The position numbers were made by a program, and so were the translations under genes. Shown one piece after another: positions 7,633 to 15,326 of a stretch of DNA of 27,116 bases. The notes beneath the pieces are model-generated. The model worked only from the letters and a program-made list of their open reading frames with translations. It did no database searches and was not told the DNA's origin. Origin of the DNA: Lachnospiraceae bacterium UBA3641 (GTDB lineage: Bacteria; Bacillota; Clostridia; Lachnospirales; Lachnospiraceae); contig DFKQ01000072.1 of assembly GCA_002373875.1 (NCBI GenBank), positions 1 through 27,116 of the forward strand, given 5' to 3'. Numbering within the stretch: position 1 is the stretch's first letter; the number at the start of each line of letters is the position of its first letter.

Positions 7633-8400
7633 TCACAGGTACTCTTTATCAAGCTTCTTCTTATTCACCACATACAGATATCCCGCTGCAAATATGACCA
7701 TGAATATCGAGATGAACTGTGAGGTTGACAGGTTACCCACAGTTCCCCTGTCAAGGTCGCCCCTGAATATCTCGATCACAAACCTGCCCACACCGTAAAG
7801 CATAAGATAGAGGCCCGATACCGTACCCCTGTACTTAACCTTTCGCTGTATCGCAAACAGAAAAGCCGCAACCAGGAGATCGAAGGCTGCCGATATGGGC
7901 TGGGTCGGTATAAGCGGAACTCCTGTAGGTGCAAGGCAGTGGGGATCCGTAAAGGTAACCGAGAACCATGAATGGGTGGGACGGCCGTGGCAGCAGCCTG
8001 CCATGAAACAGCCGATACGTCCGAAGCCCTGATTTATCATGACAGCCGGTGACATCATATCCATATAGGTCAAGAAGGACAGCTTCTTTAACCTGCAATA
8101 CACAAACACCGAGATGATCCCGACTATTATACCCCCGTATACCACAAAGCCTTCCGAACCAAGATGCGCAAGCGGGTCCTGTAAAAAGAACCTGAAATTC
8201 ACTATTAAATACAGCAGCTTGCCGCCCATGAATCCGAACACCAGAAGGCAGATGGCTATATTGGTGAAATGATCGTCCGACAGCCCCAGCTTCTTAGTCC
8301 TCAAGCCTCCTATAAGAACTGCCATGATAAAGCCTATGCCTATCATCAGTCCATAGCCGTGTACGGTAAACCTGCCTATTGTAAATAAATCTATTGCCAT
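7633..8400 (-). CDS. lgt: Prolipoprotein diacylglyceryl transferase, atypical
   Basis: The 255-residue polytopic protein belongs to the Lgt family, which moves diacylglycerol from phosphatidylglycerol to the lipobox cysteine of prolipoproteins. HGYGLMIGIG (14-23), GRIG (127-130) and GRFVIEIFRGD (205-215) match the core. It departs from the classical pattern: VYGG (87-90) has tyrosine where E. coli Lgt has an important histidine, and GCFMAGCCHG (130-139) replaces the usual G-N-F-x-N-x-E segment. The conserved arginines R128, R206 and R213 remain. The ATG at 8400 has GAGGTG 7 bases upstream; an in-frame TTG at 8433 has no such site. It is last in an operon with argC and pfkB. It may be the normal enzyme of this lineage or a specialised paralogue. 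Confidence 0.87.
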   Translation of the reverse strand: MAIDLFTIGRFTVHGYGLMIGIGFIMAVLIGGLRTKKLGLSDDHFTNIAICLLVFGFMGGKLLYLIVNFRFFLQDPLAHLGSEGFVVYGGIIVGIISVFVYCRLKKLSFLTYMDMMSPAVMINQGFGRIGCFMAGCCHGRPTHSWFSVTFTDPHCLAPTGVPLIPTQPISAAFDLLVAAFLFAIQRKVKYRGTVSGLYLMLYGVGRFVIEIFRGDLDRGTVGNLSTSQFISIFMVIFAAGYLYVVNKKKLDKEYL

Positions 8401-8441
8401 ATAATACACCTCTGAATGTATGATCTTGATCAAATATACAT

Positions 8442-9401
8442 TTAATCATACACATTCAACCCTGTAGCTTCATCTATACCCATGACTATGTTCATGCACT
8501 GGATGGCAGCTCCCGATGCACCCTTGCCCAGGTTGTCGAAGCATGCGTTAATGAGCAGGCGGTCATCATTACCCGTCACGTAAATACATGCATCATCACG
8601 GCCTGCCATATCACCCGCCGACAGGAAGCCTCCCGTTTCGGCTTCGGCCCCAAAGGGCATAACCTTGATAAATCTTTCACCCCTGTAATGATCCGCCAGG
8701 ATATCCCTAAGCTTAGACGGACTTACCTTCCTGCCCAGAAGATGCGCATAAAGGGGAAGGGTCACGATCATTCCCGAATAATAATCATCAACTACCGGAG
8801 TAAATATCGGGGCGCGTTTAAGACCGCATATCTCCTTCATCTCCTTAAGGTGCTTATGCTGCTGGGAAAGGGCATAGGGCCTTGGGGCATTATAGTCCGC
8901 GGGCTTATCGCCCTCGTAGACTGCGATGGCCTTCTTGCCGGCTCCGCTGTAGCCGGAAAGAGCGCTTATGGTAACGGGGTAATCGGCTCCGATTATCCCT
9001 TCCCTTATCAGGGGATAGGCCATCAATATAAAACCCGAGGCATAGCAGCCGGGACCCGCTATCCTTTTGGAGGTCCTGATACGCTCACGGAATTCATCAG
9101 ACAGCTCCGGTATCCCGTAGGCCCAGCCTGCTTCCGTCCTGTGGGCGGTTGACGTATCTATTATGACCGTCCTGTCATTATCCTCATCCATTAAGGATAC
9201 GGCTTCCCTTGCCGCATCATCCGGCAGGCACAAAAAGGCGATGTCCGCCTCATTTAAGAACTTCTTCCTGACATCGTTGTCCTTGCGTGATTCTTCCGGG
9301 ATCTTTATGAGTTCGATGTCATCCCTTCCCGCAAAACGCTCGTTTATCCGAAGGCCTGTCGTTCCGGCGCTCCCGTCTATATATACCTTGGGTTTATTCA
9401 T
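8442..9401 (-). CDS. argC: N-acetyl-gamma-glutamyl-phosphate reductase, type 2
   Basis: The 319-residue enzyme reduces N-acetyl-glutamyl-5-phosphate to the semialdehyde with NADPH in arginine synthesis. DGSAGTTG (9-16) is the NADP-binding loop and AGPGCYASGF (115-124) carries the catalytic cysteine C119; SALSGYSGAGKKA is the following conserved block. The length of about 320 marks the short type 2 class rather than the roughly 345-residue type 1. GGGAGG lies 5 bases before the ATG, and the gene starts 12 bases after the pfkB stop, so translation is probably coupled. No other arginine synthesis gene is in the window; the arginine decarboxylase at 1343-2794 would consume the pathway's product. 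Confidence 0.93.
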   Translation of the reverse strand: MNKPKVYIDGSAGTTGLRINERFAGRDDIELIKIPEESRKDNDVRKKFLNEADIAFLCLPDDAAREAVSLMDEDNDRTVIIDTSTAHRTEAGWAYGIPELSDEFRERIRTSKRIAGPGCYASGFILMAYPLIREGIIGADYPVTISALSGYSGAGKKAIAVYEGDKPADYNAPRPYALSQQHKHLKEMKEICGLKRAPIFTPVVDDYYSGMIVTLPLYAHLLGRKVSPSKLRDILADHYRGERFIKVMPFGAEAETGGFLSAGDMAGRDDACIYVTGNDDRLLINACFDNLGKGASGAAIQCMNIVMGIDEATGLNVYD

Positions 9402-9413
9402 ATTTTCCTCCCG

Positions 9414-10328
9414 TTATCTTATGAAACGATATAGCTCACGTATCTCCCGGCCGCCGGCCAGCCCTTCCATAAAGGCCGTTGCCGACCCTGCGGCAAGCCC
9501 CATGAAGAAGGCATCCTCCGGGCTTCCCGATTCAAGGTAGCCCGCTATGAAGCCTGCCACCATGGAATCACCCGAGCCTACCGAATTCCTGACGTTACCG
9601 CTTGGCGCTTCCCTGCTTATGACCCGGTTATCCTCAGTAAGAAGCAGCGCTCCCTGGGATGCCAGGGACACAAGCACATTTGCGGCGCCCTTATCCCTTA
9701 ACTTCTCGGCCCCTCTTATCAGGGTCTCCTTATCGAAGGGTGATATCTGCTCCCCCAGAAGCTGTGAAAGTTCTTCATGATTTGGCTTTACCAGAAAGGG
9801 ATGGTAAGGCAGCGTGTTTATAAAGCTCTCACCCGTTGTATCCACCACTACCTTCGTCTCCCTGTATGGCAGCTGTTCTATAAATTCCGTGTAGATGTCA
9901 TCCCGCATATGCTGAGGCACCCCTCCCGCAATGACCAGCATGTCATCCTTCCCGATAGTCCTTATCTTCTCAAACATCTCGACCATGGCAGAATCAGGTA
10001 TTACGGGACCTGCGGCATTAAGCTCGGTCTCCTCGCCCGTCCTTACCTTGATGTTTATCCTGGAATGTCCCTCCTTAAGATGCACGAAGTCAGTCAGGAC
10101 ACCCTTATCGTTAAGCCCCTTCTCGATCTCGGTGCCGGTAAAGCCCGCTACAAAGCCAAGAGCCGTGGTATCAACATCAAGGCTCTTAAGAACCTGCGAT
10201 ACATTTACTCCCTTGCCGCCGCAGGTGTATGACTCTTCGCTTATACGATTGATCCTCCCGACCGCAAGCTCATGATCAAGCCGTACCATGTAATCGATGG
10301 ACGGGCTTAATGTTAACGTGTAGATCAT
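9414..10328 (-). CDS. pfkB: PfkB family hexose-phosphate kinase, probably 1-phosphofructokinase
   Basis: The 304-residue kinase starts MIYTLTLSPSIDYMV, the N-terminal strand of the FruK/LacC branch. GGKGVNVSQVL (37-47) binds the sugar phosphate and NSVGSGDSMVAGF near the C-terminus holds the catalytic aspartate D254 in the G-x-G-D motif. Members phosphorylate fructose-1-phosphate or tagatose-6-phosphate with ATP. Neither a fructose PTS (fruA) nor a FruR regulator is next to it, so the natural substrate is uncertain. AAGGGGG precedes the ATG. It heads an operon with argC and lgt; no promoter is evident in its GC-rich 5' region, so it could be read from upstream. Confidence 0.88.
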   Translation of the reverse strand: MIYTLTLSPSIDYMVRLDHELAVGRINRISEESYTCGGKGVNVSQVLKSLDVDTTALGFVAGFTGTEIEKGLNDKGVLTDFVHLKEGHSRINIKVRTGEETELNAAGPVIPDSAMVEMFEKIRTIGKDDMLVIAGGVPQHMRDDIYTEFIEQLPYRETKVVVDTTGESFINTLPYHPFLVKPNHEELSQLLGEQISPFDKETLIRGAEKLRDKGAANVLVSLASQGALLLTEDNRVISREAPSGNVRNSVGSGDSMVAGFIAGYLESGSPEDAFFMGLAAGSATAFMEGLAGGREIRELYRFIR

Positions 10329-10367
10329 GGTACCCCCTTATGACGAATCCTCGCCGCGCGGCCCGTG

Positions 10368-10383
10368 CCCGGCCTTAGCCGGG
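10368..10383 (-). promoter_or_regulatory. GC-rich leader hairpin upstream of pfkB
   Basis: CCCGGC/GCCGGG pairs around a 4-base loop, and outer CCGTG/CACGG arms (about 10363-10399) extend the stem across an asymmetric bulge. No U-tract follows in either direction. It sits between the upstream terminator and the pfkB ribosome site. Confidence 0.4.
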
Positions 10384-10407
10384 ATGCTTCACTGCACGGT
10401 CCCGTAC

Positions 10408-10439
10408 ATAAAACAGAGCCGCGGATGCACCCGCGGCTC
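10408..10439 (-). terminator. Intrinsic terminator of the chemoreceptor gene
   Basis: On the minus strand, GAGCCGCGG/CCGCGGCTC (9 perfect base pairs, 6-base loop) is followed by an interrupted T-tract, TGTTTTA. It begins 34 bases after the chemoreceptor stop codon. The poor U-tract may allow some read-through into pfkB. Confidence 0.75.
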
Positions 10440-10472
10440 CACACAAACTATATTTTATAATACCATCCGGAA

Positions 10473-12221
10473 CTATTCAATGATAAATTCACCGACGATG
10501 GACTTAAGCTGTTCAACGCACTGTAAGCTCTCTTCAACAAGATTATTGGTCTCGGAAGTCCTTGTAACCATGTCGGTCGTCTTATCGGCGATATCCGTAA
10601 CACCCAGAGTGGACTCGCCCACAGTTGATGTGATGCCCGACATCGCATCGCTTATCTTGCTTATGGAATCCGCAAGGTTGATGATGGACTCATGCACATC
10701 GTTCATGCTGCGCTTGAATTCCATGGCATCGGTGCTGTACTGCTCGCTGACCTCGGCAAATTCGGAATAATCGGTAAGTACCGTAGTCTCAAGGAAGGCC
10801 GTTGTCTCCTCAAGGCAGGCGGTCATGTTGGCAACCGCGGCATTAACTTCACCTACGATACCATTGATATCCGTAACCGACTTGGAGGTCTGCTCAGCCA
10901 GATGACCGATCTCCGTCGCAACTACCGCAAAGCCCCGGCCCGCTTCACCCGCACGGGCTGCCTCTATACTTGCGTTAAGGGCAAGGAGCGAGGTCTGTGA
11001 TGATATTGACATGATGGCTTCGGTAAGCTCATTGATCTTACTTACGGCCTTGGATTCCTCTATTGCGTTGGCTGACCGTACCTTAACCGAATTGTAGGTT
11101 TCCTGAGTCCTTCTTGTTGCGTCAACCGTCTTATCCCTTAAGGCATTGGCCCTCTCCATAACCTCAACGCTCAGGCTGTCACCACGCTCCGACAGCTGGG
11201 TGATATCCTTGGCACCGTTCTGCATGTAGCCGATGTTGGCATAAATGCTCTCGGTGGTAGCCGCAGTCTCTTCCATGCCTGCTGCCAGCTCCTGGGTGGT
11301 AGCCGAATTGTCGGTACACATATTGTTAACGACATTGGTTACCGACATAAGCTGGTTAACATTACCGTCGATCTTGGTGCTGGCATCCTCGATATTGCCG
11401 ACCATTTCGGCCAGGTTGCTCCTCATCTTAACCACGGCCCTTGCCATGGCTCCGGTCTCATCCTTACGCTTACACAGCATGTCGGCACGCTTGCTCTTCT
11501 TGAAGTTAAGTTCGCTGGTCCTCTCGATAACATCCGTAAGCATGCCAAGGGGCTTGACTATCATTCTGCTTAGGATATATGCCAGTACTCCGCATACTAT
11601 CAGAACGATAACGGCAACCCCTATTGCCGTGTTACGGATCGAATTGACCTTGCCTAAAACCTCTGACTTATTTACATCAACAACCAGGAGGTAACCTACC
11701 TTAAGGATGGAATAAGCCGCCATCTTCTCGGTCCCGCCGTCATTATAGGAAAAGATACCGCTCTCACCCCTGGCTATACAGTCGGCGAATTCAGGAAAGG
11801 TCAGGTCCTCGCTGGCATGCTGTCCCTTCTGGGAATACTTGCAGAATAGCTCAGGTGTCACCAGGAGTATATTCGTGGTCTCGTATCCTTCCACCGAAAC
11901 CGGGTCAAGCAGCTCCGCATAATTGCTTATCATCTGTACAACGCCGCCCGTGACAACGTCAACAGTCTCCTTCTCCGACTCGGCCATATACAGAAGCTGG
12001 GTACTGATCTGATCGGTAACAGTTGTCTTAAACTGCCTTACAGTGATAAGCATAACAACCAGTACGGCAATGATCATCGACCCGCACACAAGCGCAACGA
12101 TCCTTGAGCATATGGAATTTATAAAGGATGTTCTGGTTGTTGTACCCTTTACCTTACCTGCTGCTGACTTCTGCTGCTTCACGACTGCTGCTTTTTTTTC
12201 TTTCGTCTTGCTAGTCTCCAT
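10473..12221 (-). CDS. Methyl-accepting chemotaxis protein
   Basis: The 582-residue transmembrane receptor has an unusually long lysine- and threonine-rich cytoplasmic N-terminus, a first membrane helix (about 39-61 counted from an upstream ATG, 19-41 from this start), an external domain of about 135 residues, a second helix, a HAMP linker (VKPLGMLTDVIERT) and a cytoplasmic signalling domain. SSQTSLLALNASIEAARAGEAGRGF is the hairpin tip that contacts CheA and CheW, here cited by its ends only: it runs about residues 387-411 from this start. The external part may be a single-Cache-type domain; its ligand is unknown. The ATG at 12221 is chosen because AAGGGGG lies 8 bases upstream; the ATG at 12281 falls in the leader hairpins. 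No chemotaxis operon is nearby. Confidence 0.92.
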   Translation of the reverse strand: METSKTKEKKAAVVKQQKSAAGKVKGTTTRTSFINSICSRIVALVCGSMIIAVLVVMLITVRQFKTTVTDQISTQLLYMAESEKETVDVVTGGVVQMISNYAELLDPVSVEGYETTNILLVTPELFCKYSQKGQHASEDLTFPEFADCIARGESGIFSYNDGGTEKMAAYSILKVGYLLVVDVNKSEVLGKVNSIRNTAIGVAVIVLIVCGVLAYILSRMIVKPLGMLTDVIERTSELNFKKSKRADMLCKRKDETGAMARAVVKMRSNLAEMVGNIEDASTKIDGNVNQLMSVTNVVNNMCTDNSATTQELAAGMEETAATTESIYANIGYMQNGAKDITQLSERGDSLSVEVMERANALRDKTVDATRRTQETYNSVKVRSANAIEESKAVSKINELTEAIMSISSQTSLLALNASIEAARAGEAGRGFAVVATEIGHLAEQTSKSVTDINGIVGEVNAAVANMTACLEETTAFLETTVLTDYSEFAEVSEQYSTDAMEFKRSMNDVHESIINLADSISKISDAMSGITSTVGESTLGVTDIADKTTDMVTRTSETNNLVEESLQCVEQLKSIVGEFIIE

Positions 12222-12270
12222 GATGTGTACCCCCTTGATGTTACTGAATGCTTTCCGTATTTTATGACTT

Positions 12271-12407
12271 TCCGAATGCAAACAAGGAAATGCATTCGGA
12301 AATCCCGCCTTCTGCGGGACACGTCTCTGCTTTTGGCAGAGCCTGGTCGATTACGAATCCCGAATTTCTGATGAAATTCAGGATTCTATAGAACAGCGAA
12401 TTTCATC
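12271..12407 (-). promoter_or_regulatory. Structured 5' leader of the chemoreceptor: four consecutive hairpins
   Basis: Four perfect or near-perfect inverted repeats follow one another: 12271-12300 (10-bp arms TCCGAATGCA), 12303-12319 (6-bp arms around 5 bases), 12325-12341 (6-bp arms CTCTGC around 5 bases) and 12355-12386 (GAATCC and GAATTTC arms with one mismatch and a 4-base loop). The segment GATGAAATTC (12370-12379) is also fully complementary to GAATTTCATC (12398-12407), so the last hairpin has a mutually exclusive alternative. From the predicted start near 12418, all lie in a leader of about 195 bases. I found no match to known c-di-GMP riboswitch cores. Confidence 0.65.
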
Positions 12408-12424
12408 GGAAAATTGTTACAAAG

Positions 12425-12453
12425 ATTATACAATATTATAGCACTTAATTCAA
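12425..12453 (-). promoter_or_regulatory. Sigma-A promoter for the chemoreceptor gene
   Basis: On the minus strand, TTGAAT (12448-12453), a 17-base spacer and TATAAT (12425-12430). A second TATAAT just upstream (within the spacer) has no -35 partner. Transcription would start near 12418. Confidence 0.7.
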
Positions 12454-12535
12454 TAAACCCATCCTTAATTTGTTGCTTTTTTTCAGACATTTCCATTTTA
12501 TATCCGAAATTGACTTTAAACATAACATTTGTCAC

Positions 12536-15043
12536 CTAAAGTGACTCTTCTATCAATTCACTGCCGGCCTGCATCTCCCAGAATTCCGCCGCCTTCTCAC
12601 CGGCAGTGGCCACAGAGCATATCTCATATTCCTTCCATTCCCTTGGGAACAGCTTCATATAAGAAGGGGTCAGAAAGCGCTCATCCAGCAGGGCAACGAT
12701 GCCCACATCATCAACCGTCCTTATAACCCTGCCCGCTGCCTGCATGACCTTGTTCATTCCGGGATACCGGTAGGCATAATCAAACCCGTCATGCCCATCC
12801 GACTCGTAGGCCTCCTTAAGGATCCCCCGCTCGTTGGTGACCATGGGAAGGCCGGTCCCCACGATGATCGCGCCTATCAGGGAATCATTCTTAAGGTCGA
12901 TCCCTTCCGCGAAGATCCCGCCCATAACGCAGAAGCCGATAAGGATCTTACCGGCCGAAGCACCTGTTGTATCAGGTAAGAAGCCTGCATTATCCGGATC
13001 AGGGAGAGCCGGCCCATCATCCTTAATAAAGCATGATAAGAATTCCTCCCTCTCCTCCTCACTCATGCTGCTCTTCTGAACAAGCAGCCTCATACCCTCC
13101 GTATCCTGATAGAGCTCAAAGGCCTTAAGCACCTGCGACAGAAAGGCGTGAGACGGGAAGAATACCATGTAATTACCCTCTCTTGCCCTGCAGATATCAT
13201 GGATATAGCCTGCGATATTAGCGTATTCCGTATCGGACCGTCTTGTATATTTGGAGCTTACATCCCTTGCTATCAGGAGCCCCCTCTTCCTTGTATCGAA
13301 GATCGACCGGGCATATACCGCGTAATCCGACGCATCCGCCCCCAGCATGTCCTTGAAGTAGCCTACCGGAAGGAGAGTCGCCGAGAAGAAAACGGTACTC
13401 ACCCCCTTAAGAAGCCGGAGCTTAAGTGATTCCGACGGATTCACGCACAGGAGCTTGAGCTTAAAGTCACCCTCCGTCACATGCTCGCAGTAGATCCTGT
13501 AATTATTCTCCCCTATCTGGTCATGCATATTGAGGAAGTGGCGGACCTTTAAGTAAAAGTCAAGCACCTCTTCGGTCTTAGGGAAATGCTCCTGCTCGTC
13601 AAGAAAGGTCTCAAGCCTTCCCATAAGCCGGTTTAAAGACATGACTATATCGCTTATGTCATCAAGGACCATAAAGGTCTCGCACTCCCGTTTAAGGGTC
13701 AGAAGCTTGCGGTTGGTATTGCCCAGAGCCCTATCAAGCCTTGTATCCGCCTGCTTCACAAGGCCCTTAAGCTTAAGGAAATCTTCCTTATATAATTCGG
13801 CACTGTACATATCCATGCCCCGCTGAGCCAGATTGTGGGCCTCGTCCACAAGGAAGATGTATTTGCCCGGTGCCCCGTCGGCAAAGAACCTGCGCAGATA
13901 GACATTGGGATCAAAGACATAATTGTAATCGCATATGACGGCATCGGAAAACAGGGACATGTCAAGGCAGAGCTCGAAGGGGCAGACATTGTGCCTTTCT
14001 GCGTATTCCTCAATGACACGGCGCGTGAAGGAATCCTCATGGGTGAGAAGGTCATACATGCAGTCGTTGATCCGGTCGTAATGGCCCTTAGCCCGTACAC
14101 AGGCATCCGGATTGCACTCGGGCTTTTCAAGGGCGCATATCTTGTCCCTGGCCGTTATGACCACCGATTTGATCCTTAGCCCCTCTCCCCTTAATATATC
14201 GAAGCAGTCGGCCGCCACGGTCCTTGTTATGGTCTTGGCGGTCAGATAGAATATCCTGTCGGCAAGCCCCTCACCCATTGCCTTAACCGAAGGGAATACC
14301 GTTGCTATTGTCTTGCCGGTTCCCGTGGGGGCCTGAAGGAAGAGCTTCCTGCCGTGGTATATGGTCCTGTACACCTGGGACATGAGCTCCTTCTGTCCTT
14401 CCCTGTATTCGAAAGGAAAGTTCGTGGCCGCTATGGAACCGTTCCTTATCTTCTTAAAGGTGAATTCAAATTCTGCCCACCTCGTATAATCACTTATAAG
14501 CTTGTCAAACCAGGCCCTTATCTCGCCGAAGGTATAGGTTTCGTGAAAGTACTTCTTCTCAAGGGTGGTCTGGTTTACATAAGTCATGCGGACGGTTATC
14601 TCGGCAAGCCCCTGCTGCTTGGCGTAGATGTAGGCATAGCACTTAGCCTGGGCAAGGTGTACCGGCACGGGCTCCTTAAGACGGTCAAGGTCAAGATACA
14701 TGGTCTTGATCTCATCGATCGTGAAACAGGGGACGGATCCTTCTCTCACCTGCGTTTCATTCCCTTCTGTTTCATTCCCTGTTTCGCATATGATCCCGTC
14801 GGCGCGTCCGTCTACGATGATATCGTAGTCCGGCATGGTTATGACTTCCTTAAGGTATACCTCGCTATGGTAGTTGCTTCCCATGCCCTGCTGGATCATC
14901 CTGTGGATCTTCGCGCCCTCAAGCATGGCCTGTATGTCCTGGCCCGACTTCCTGCGGTTGTCAATGTCTCCGGACCTTAAGATGAATTCCACCAGGTCAC
15001 GCACCGATACCGAGACTGTATTTTTCGCTGATGATTCTCCCAT
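12536..15043 (-). CDS. PD-(D/E)XK nuclease fused to a DinG/XPD-like iron-sulfur helicase
   Basis: The 835-residue protein has two parts. Residues about 1-200 look like a RecB/Cas4-type nuclease: an N-terminal histidine in GAKIHRM, VDGRADG (77-83), DEIKT (110-114) with the E/D-x-K core, and QAKCYAYIYA. Then a superfamily 2 helicase follows: Walker A APTGTGKT (238-245), cysteines near 303, 310, 315, 354 and 359 that could bind a 4Fe-4S cluster, DEAH (400-403) and QAAGRVIRT near the end. Members unwind 5' to 3' and act in repair; the nuclease part suggests flap or end processing. The ATG at 15043 has GAGGGAG 5 bases upstream, while an in-frame start at 15157 lacks one. No LexA-type box was seen. 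Confidence 0.88.
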   Translation of the reverse strand: MGESSAKNTVSVSVRDLVEFILRSGDIDNRRKSGQDIQAMLEGAKIHRMIQQGMGSNYHSEVYLKEVITMPDYDIIVDGRADGIICETGNETEGNETQVREGSVPCFTIDEIKTMYLDLDRLKEPVPVHLAQAKCYAYIYAKQQGLAEITVRMTYVNQTTLEKKYFHETYTFGEIRAWFDKLISDYTRWAEFEFTFKKIRNGSIAATNFPFEYREGQKELMSQVYRTIYHGRKLFLQAPTGTGKTIATVFPSVKAMGEGLADRIFYLTAKTITRTVAADCFDILRGEGLRIKSVVITARDKICALEKPECNPDACVRAKGHYDRINDCMYDLLTHEDSFTRRVIEEYAERHNVCPFELCLDMSLFSDAVICDYNYVFDPNVYLRRFFADGAPGKYIFLVDEAHNLAQRGMDMYSAELYKEDFLKLKGLVKQADTRLDRALGNTNRKLLTLKRECETFMVLDDISDIVMSLNRLMGRLETFLDEQEHFPKTEEVLDFYLKVRHFLNMHDQIGENNYRIYCEHVTEGDFKLKLLCVNPSESLKLRLLKGVSTVFFSATLLPVGYFKDMLGADASDYAVYARSIFDTRKRGLLIARDVSSKYTRRSDTEYANIAGYIHDICRAREGNYMVFFPSHAFLSQVLKAFELYQDTEGMRLLVQKSSMSEEEREEFLSCFIKDDGPALPDPDNAGFLPDTTGASAGKILIGFCVMGGIFAEGIDLKNDSLIGAIIVGTGLPMVTNERGILKEAYESDGHDGFDYAYRYPGMNKVMQAAGRVIRTVDDVGIVALLDERFLTPSYMKLFPREWKEYEICSVATAGEKAAEFWEMQAGSELIEESL
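14754..14785 (-). repeat. Short tandem repeat inside the nuclease domain
   Basis: On the plus strand GTTTCATTCCC occurs at 14754-14764 and again at 14769-14779, a 15-base period, with a third partial GTTTC at 14781. It encodes the repeated GNET in the loop between VDGRADG and DEIKT. The 15-base period keeps the reading frame. Confidence 0.8.
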
Positions 15044-15176
15044 ACGTACTCCCTCATATGATAATTCTGATTTTACCACTTCGGAAACCTTTATGAAAGT
15101 GACACATTGACTTCCGGCTAATGTGATGTTAAGACAGCTGTATGATAGTATCGGCACATATTTTACAAAAATTCAC

Positions 15177-15210
15177 AAAAAAAACGCTCCCGGACACCGG
15201 AATAAAGCGT
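15177..15210 (-). terminator. Possible intrinsic terminator or attenuator upstream of the helicase
   Basis: On the minus strand ACGCT/AGCGT and inner CCGG/CCGG arms form a two-part stem with an asymmetric internal loop, followed by eight U residues. No minus-strand gene lies upstream of it, so it would end either a leader transcript of the helicase gene or a small RNA. The stem is weak. Confidence 0.45.
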
Positions 15211-15215
15211 CGATG

Positions 15216-15231
15216 GCGAAAACGTTTTCGC
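15216..15231. promoter_or_regulatory. Perfect 16-base palindrome, cre/LacI-family-like operator
   Basis: GCGAAAACGTTTTCGC is fully self-complementary with a central CG, the shape of LacI/GalR-family operators and close to CcpA cre sites (TGWAANCGNTNWCA) in the GAAAACGTTTTC core. It lies about 107 bases upstream of the HPr-like promoter -35 and about 170 bases upstream of the helicase start. Confidence 0.55.
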
Positions 15232-15306
15232 TCTTACTGTGAAAATTAGACAAAAACCGCCCCTTCCGGAACCGGCAAGTTGCCAAAACACACAAATTAT
15301 GGTGGA

Positions 15307-15326
15307 TTGTATTGGGAAAAATACAA
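15307..15326. promoter_or_regulatory. Inverted repeat upstream of the HPr-like promoter
   Basis: TTGTATT and AATACAA, 7-bp perfect arms around six bases, end 11 bases before the -35 box at 15338. The position suits an activator or repressor dimer. Confidence 0.45.

Larger units (their letters stand above)
12222..12535. other. 314-base intergenic region with promoter and hairpin array
   Basis: Between the helicase stop and the chemoreceptor start, this stretch holds no convincing gene. It contains the chemoreceptor promoter, a run of inverted repeats in its leader, and an AT-rich part (12454-12530) with no feature I can name. Confidence 0.7.

Noticed and set aside
8688..9152. A 154-codon plus-strand frame opposite argC
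   Set aside because: Antisense to conserved ArgC blocks, no ribosome site and no domain.
9777..10232. A 151-codon plus-strand frame opposite pfkB
   Set aside because: It is a shadow of the PfkB reading frame without a start signal.
12222..12420. c-di-GMP riboswitch before the chemoreceptor
   Set aside because: Attractive given the many c-di-GMP proteins, but I could not find the conserved core of the class I or class II motif in the leader.
14354..14980. A 208-codon open frame on the plus strand opposite the helicase
   Set aside because: It lies wholly antisense to a protein with clear motifs, has no ribosome site and no recognisable domain; long antisense frames are expected from this codon usage.
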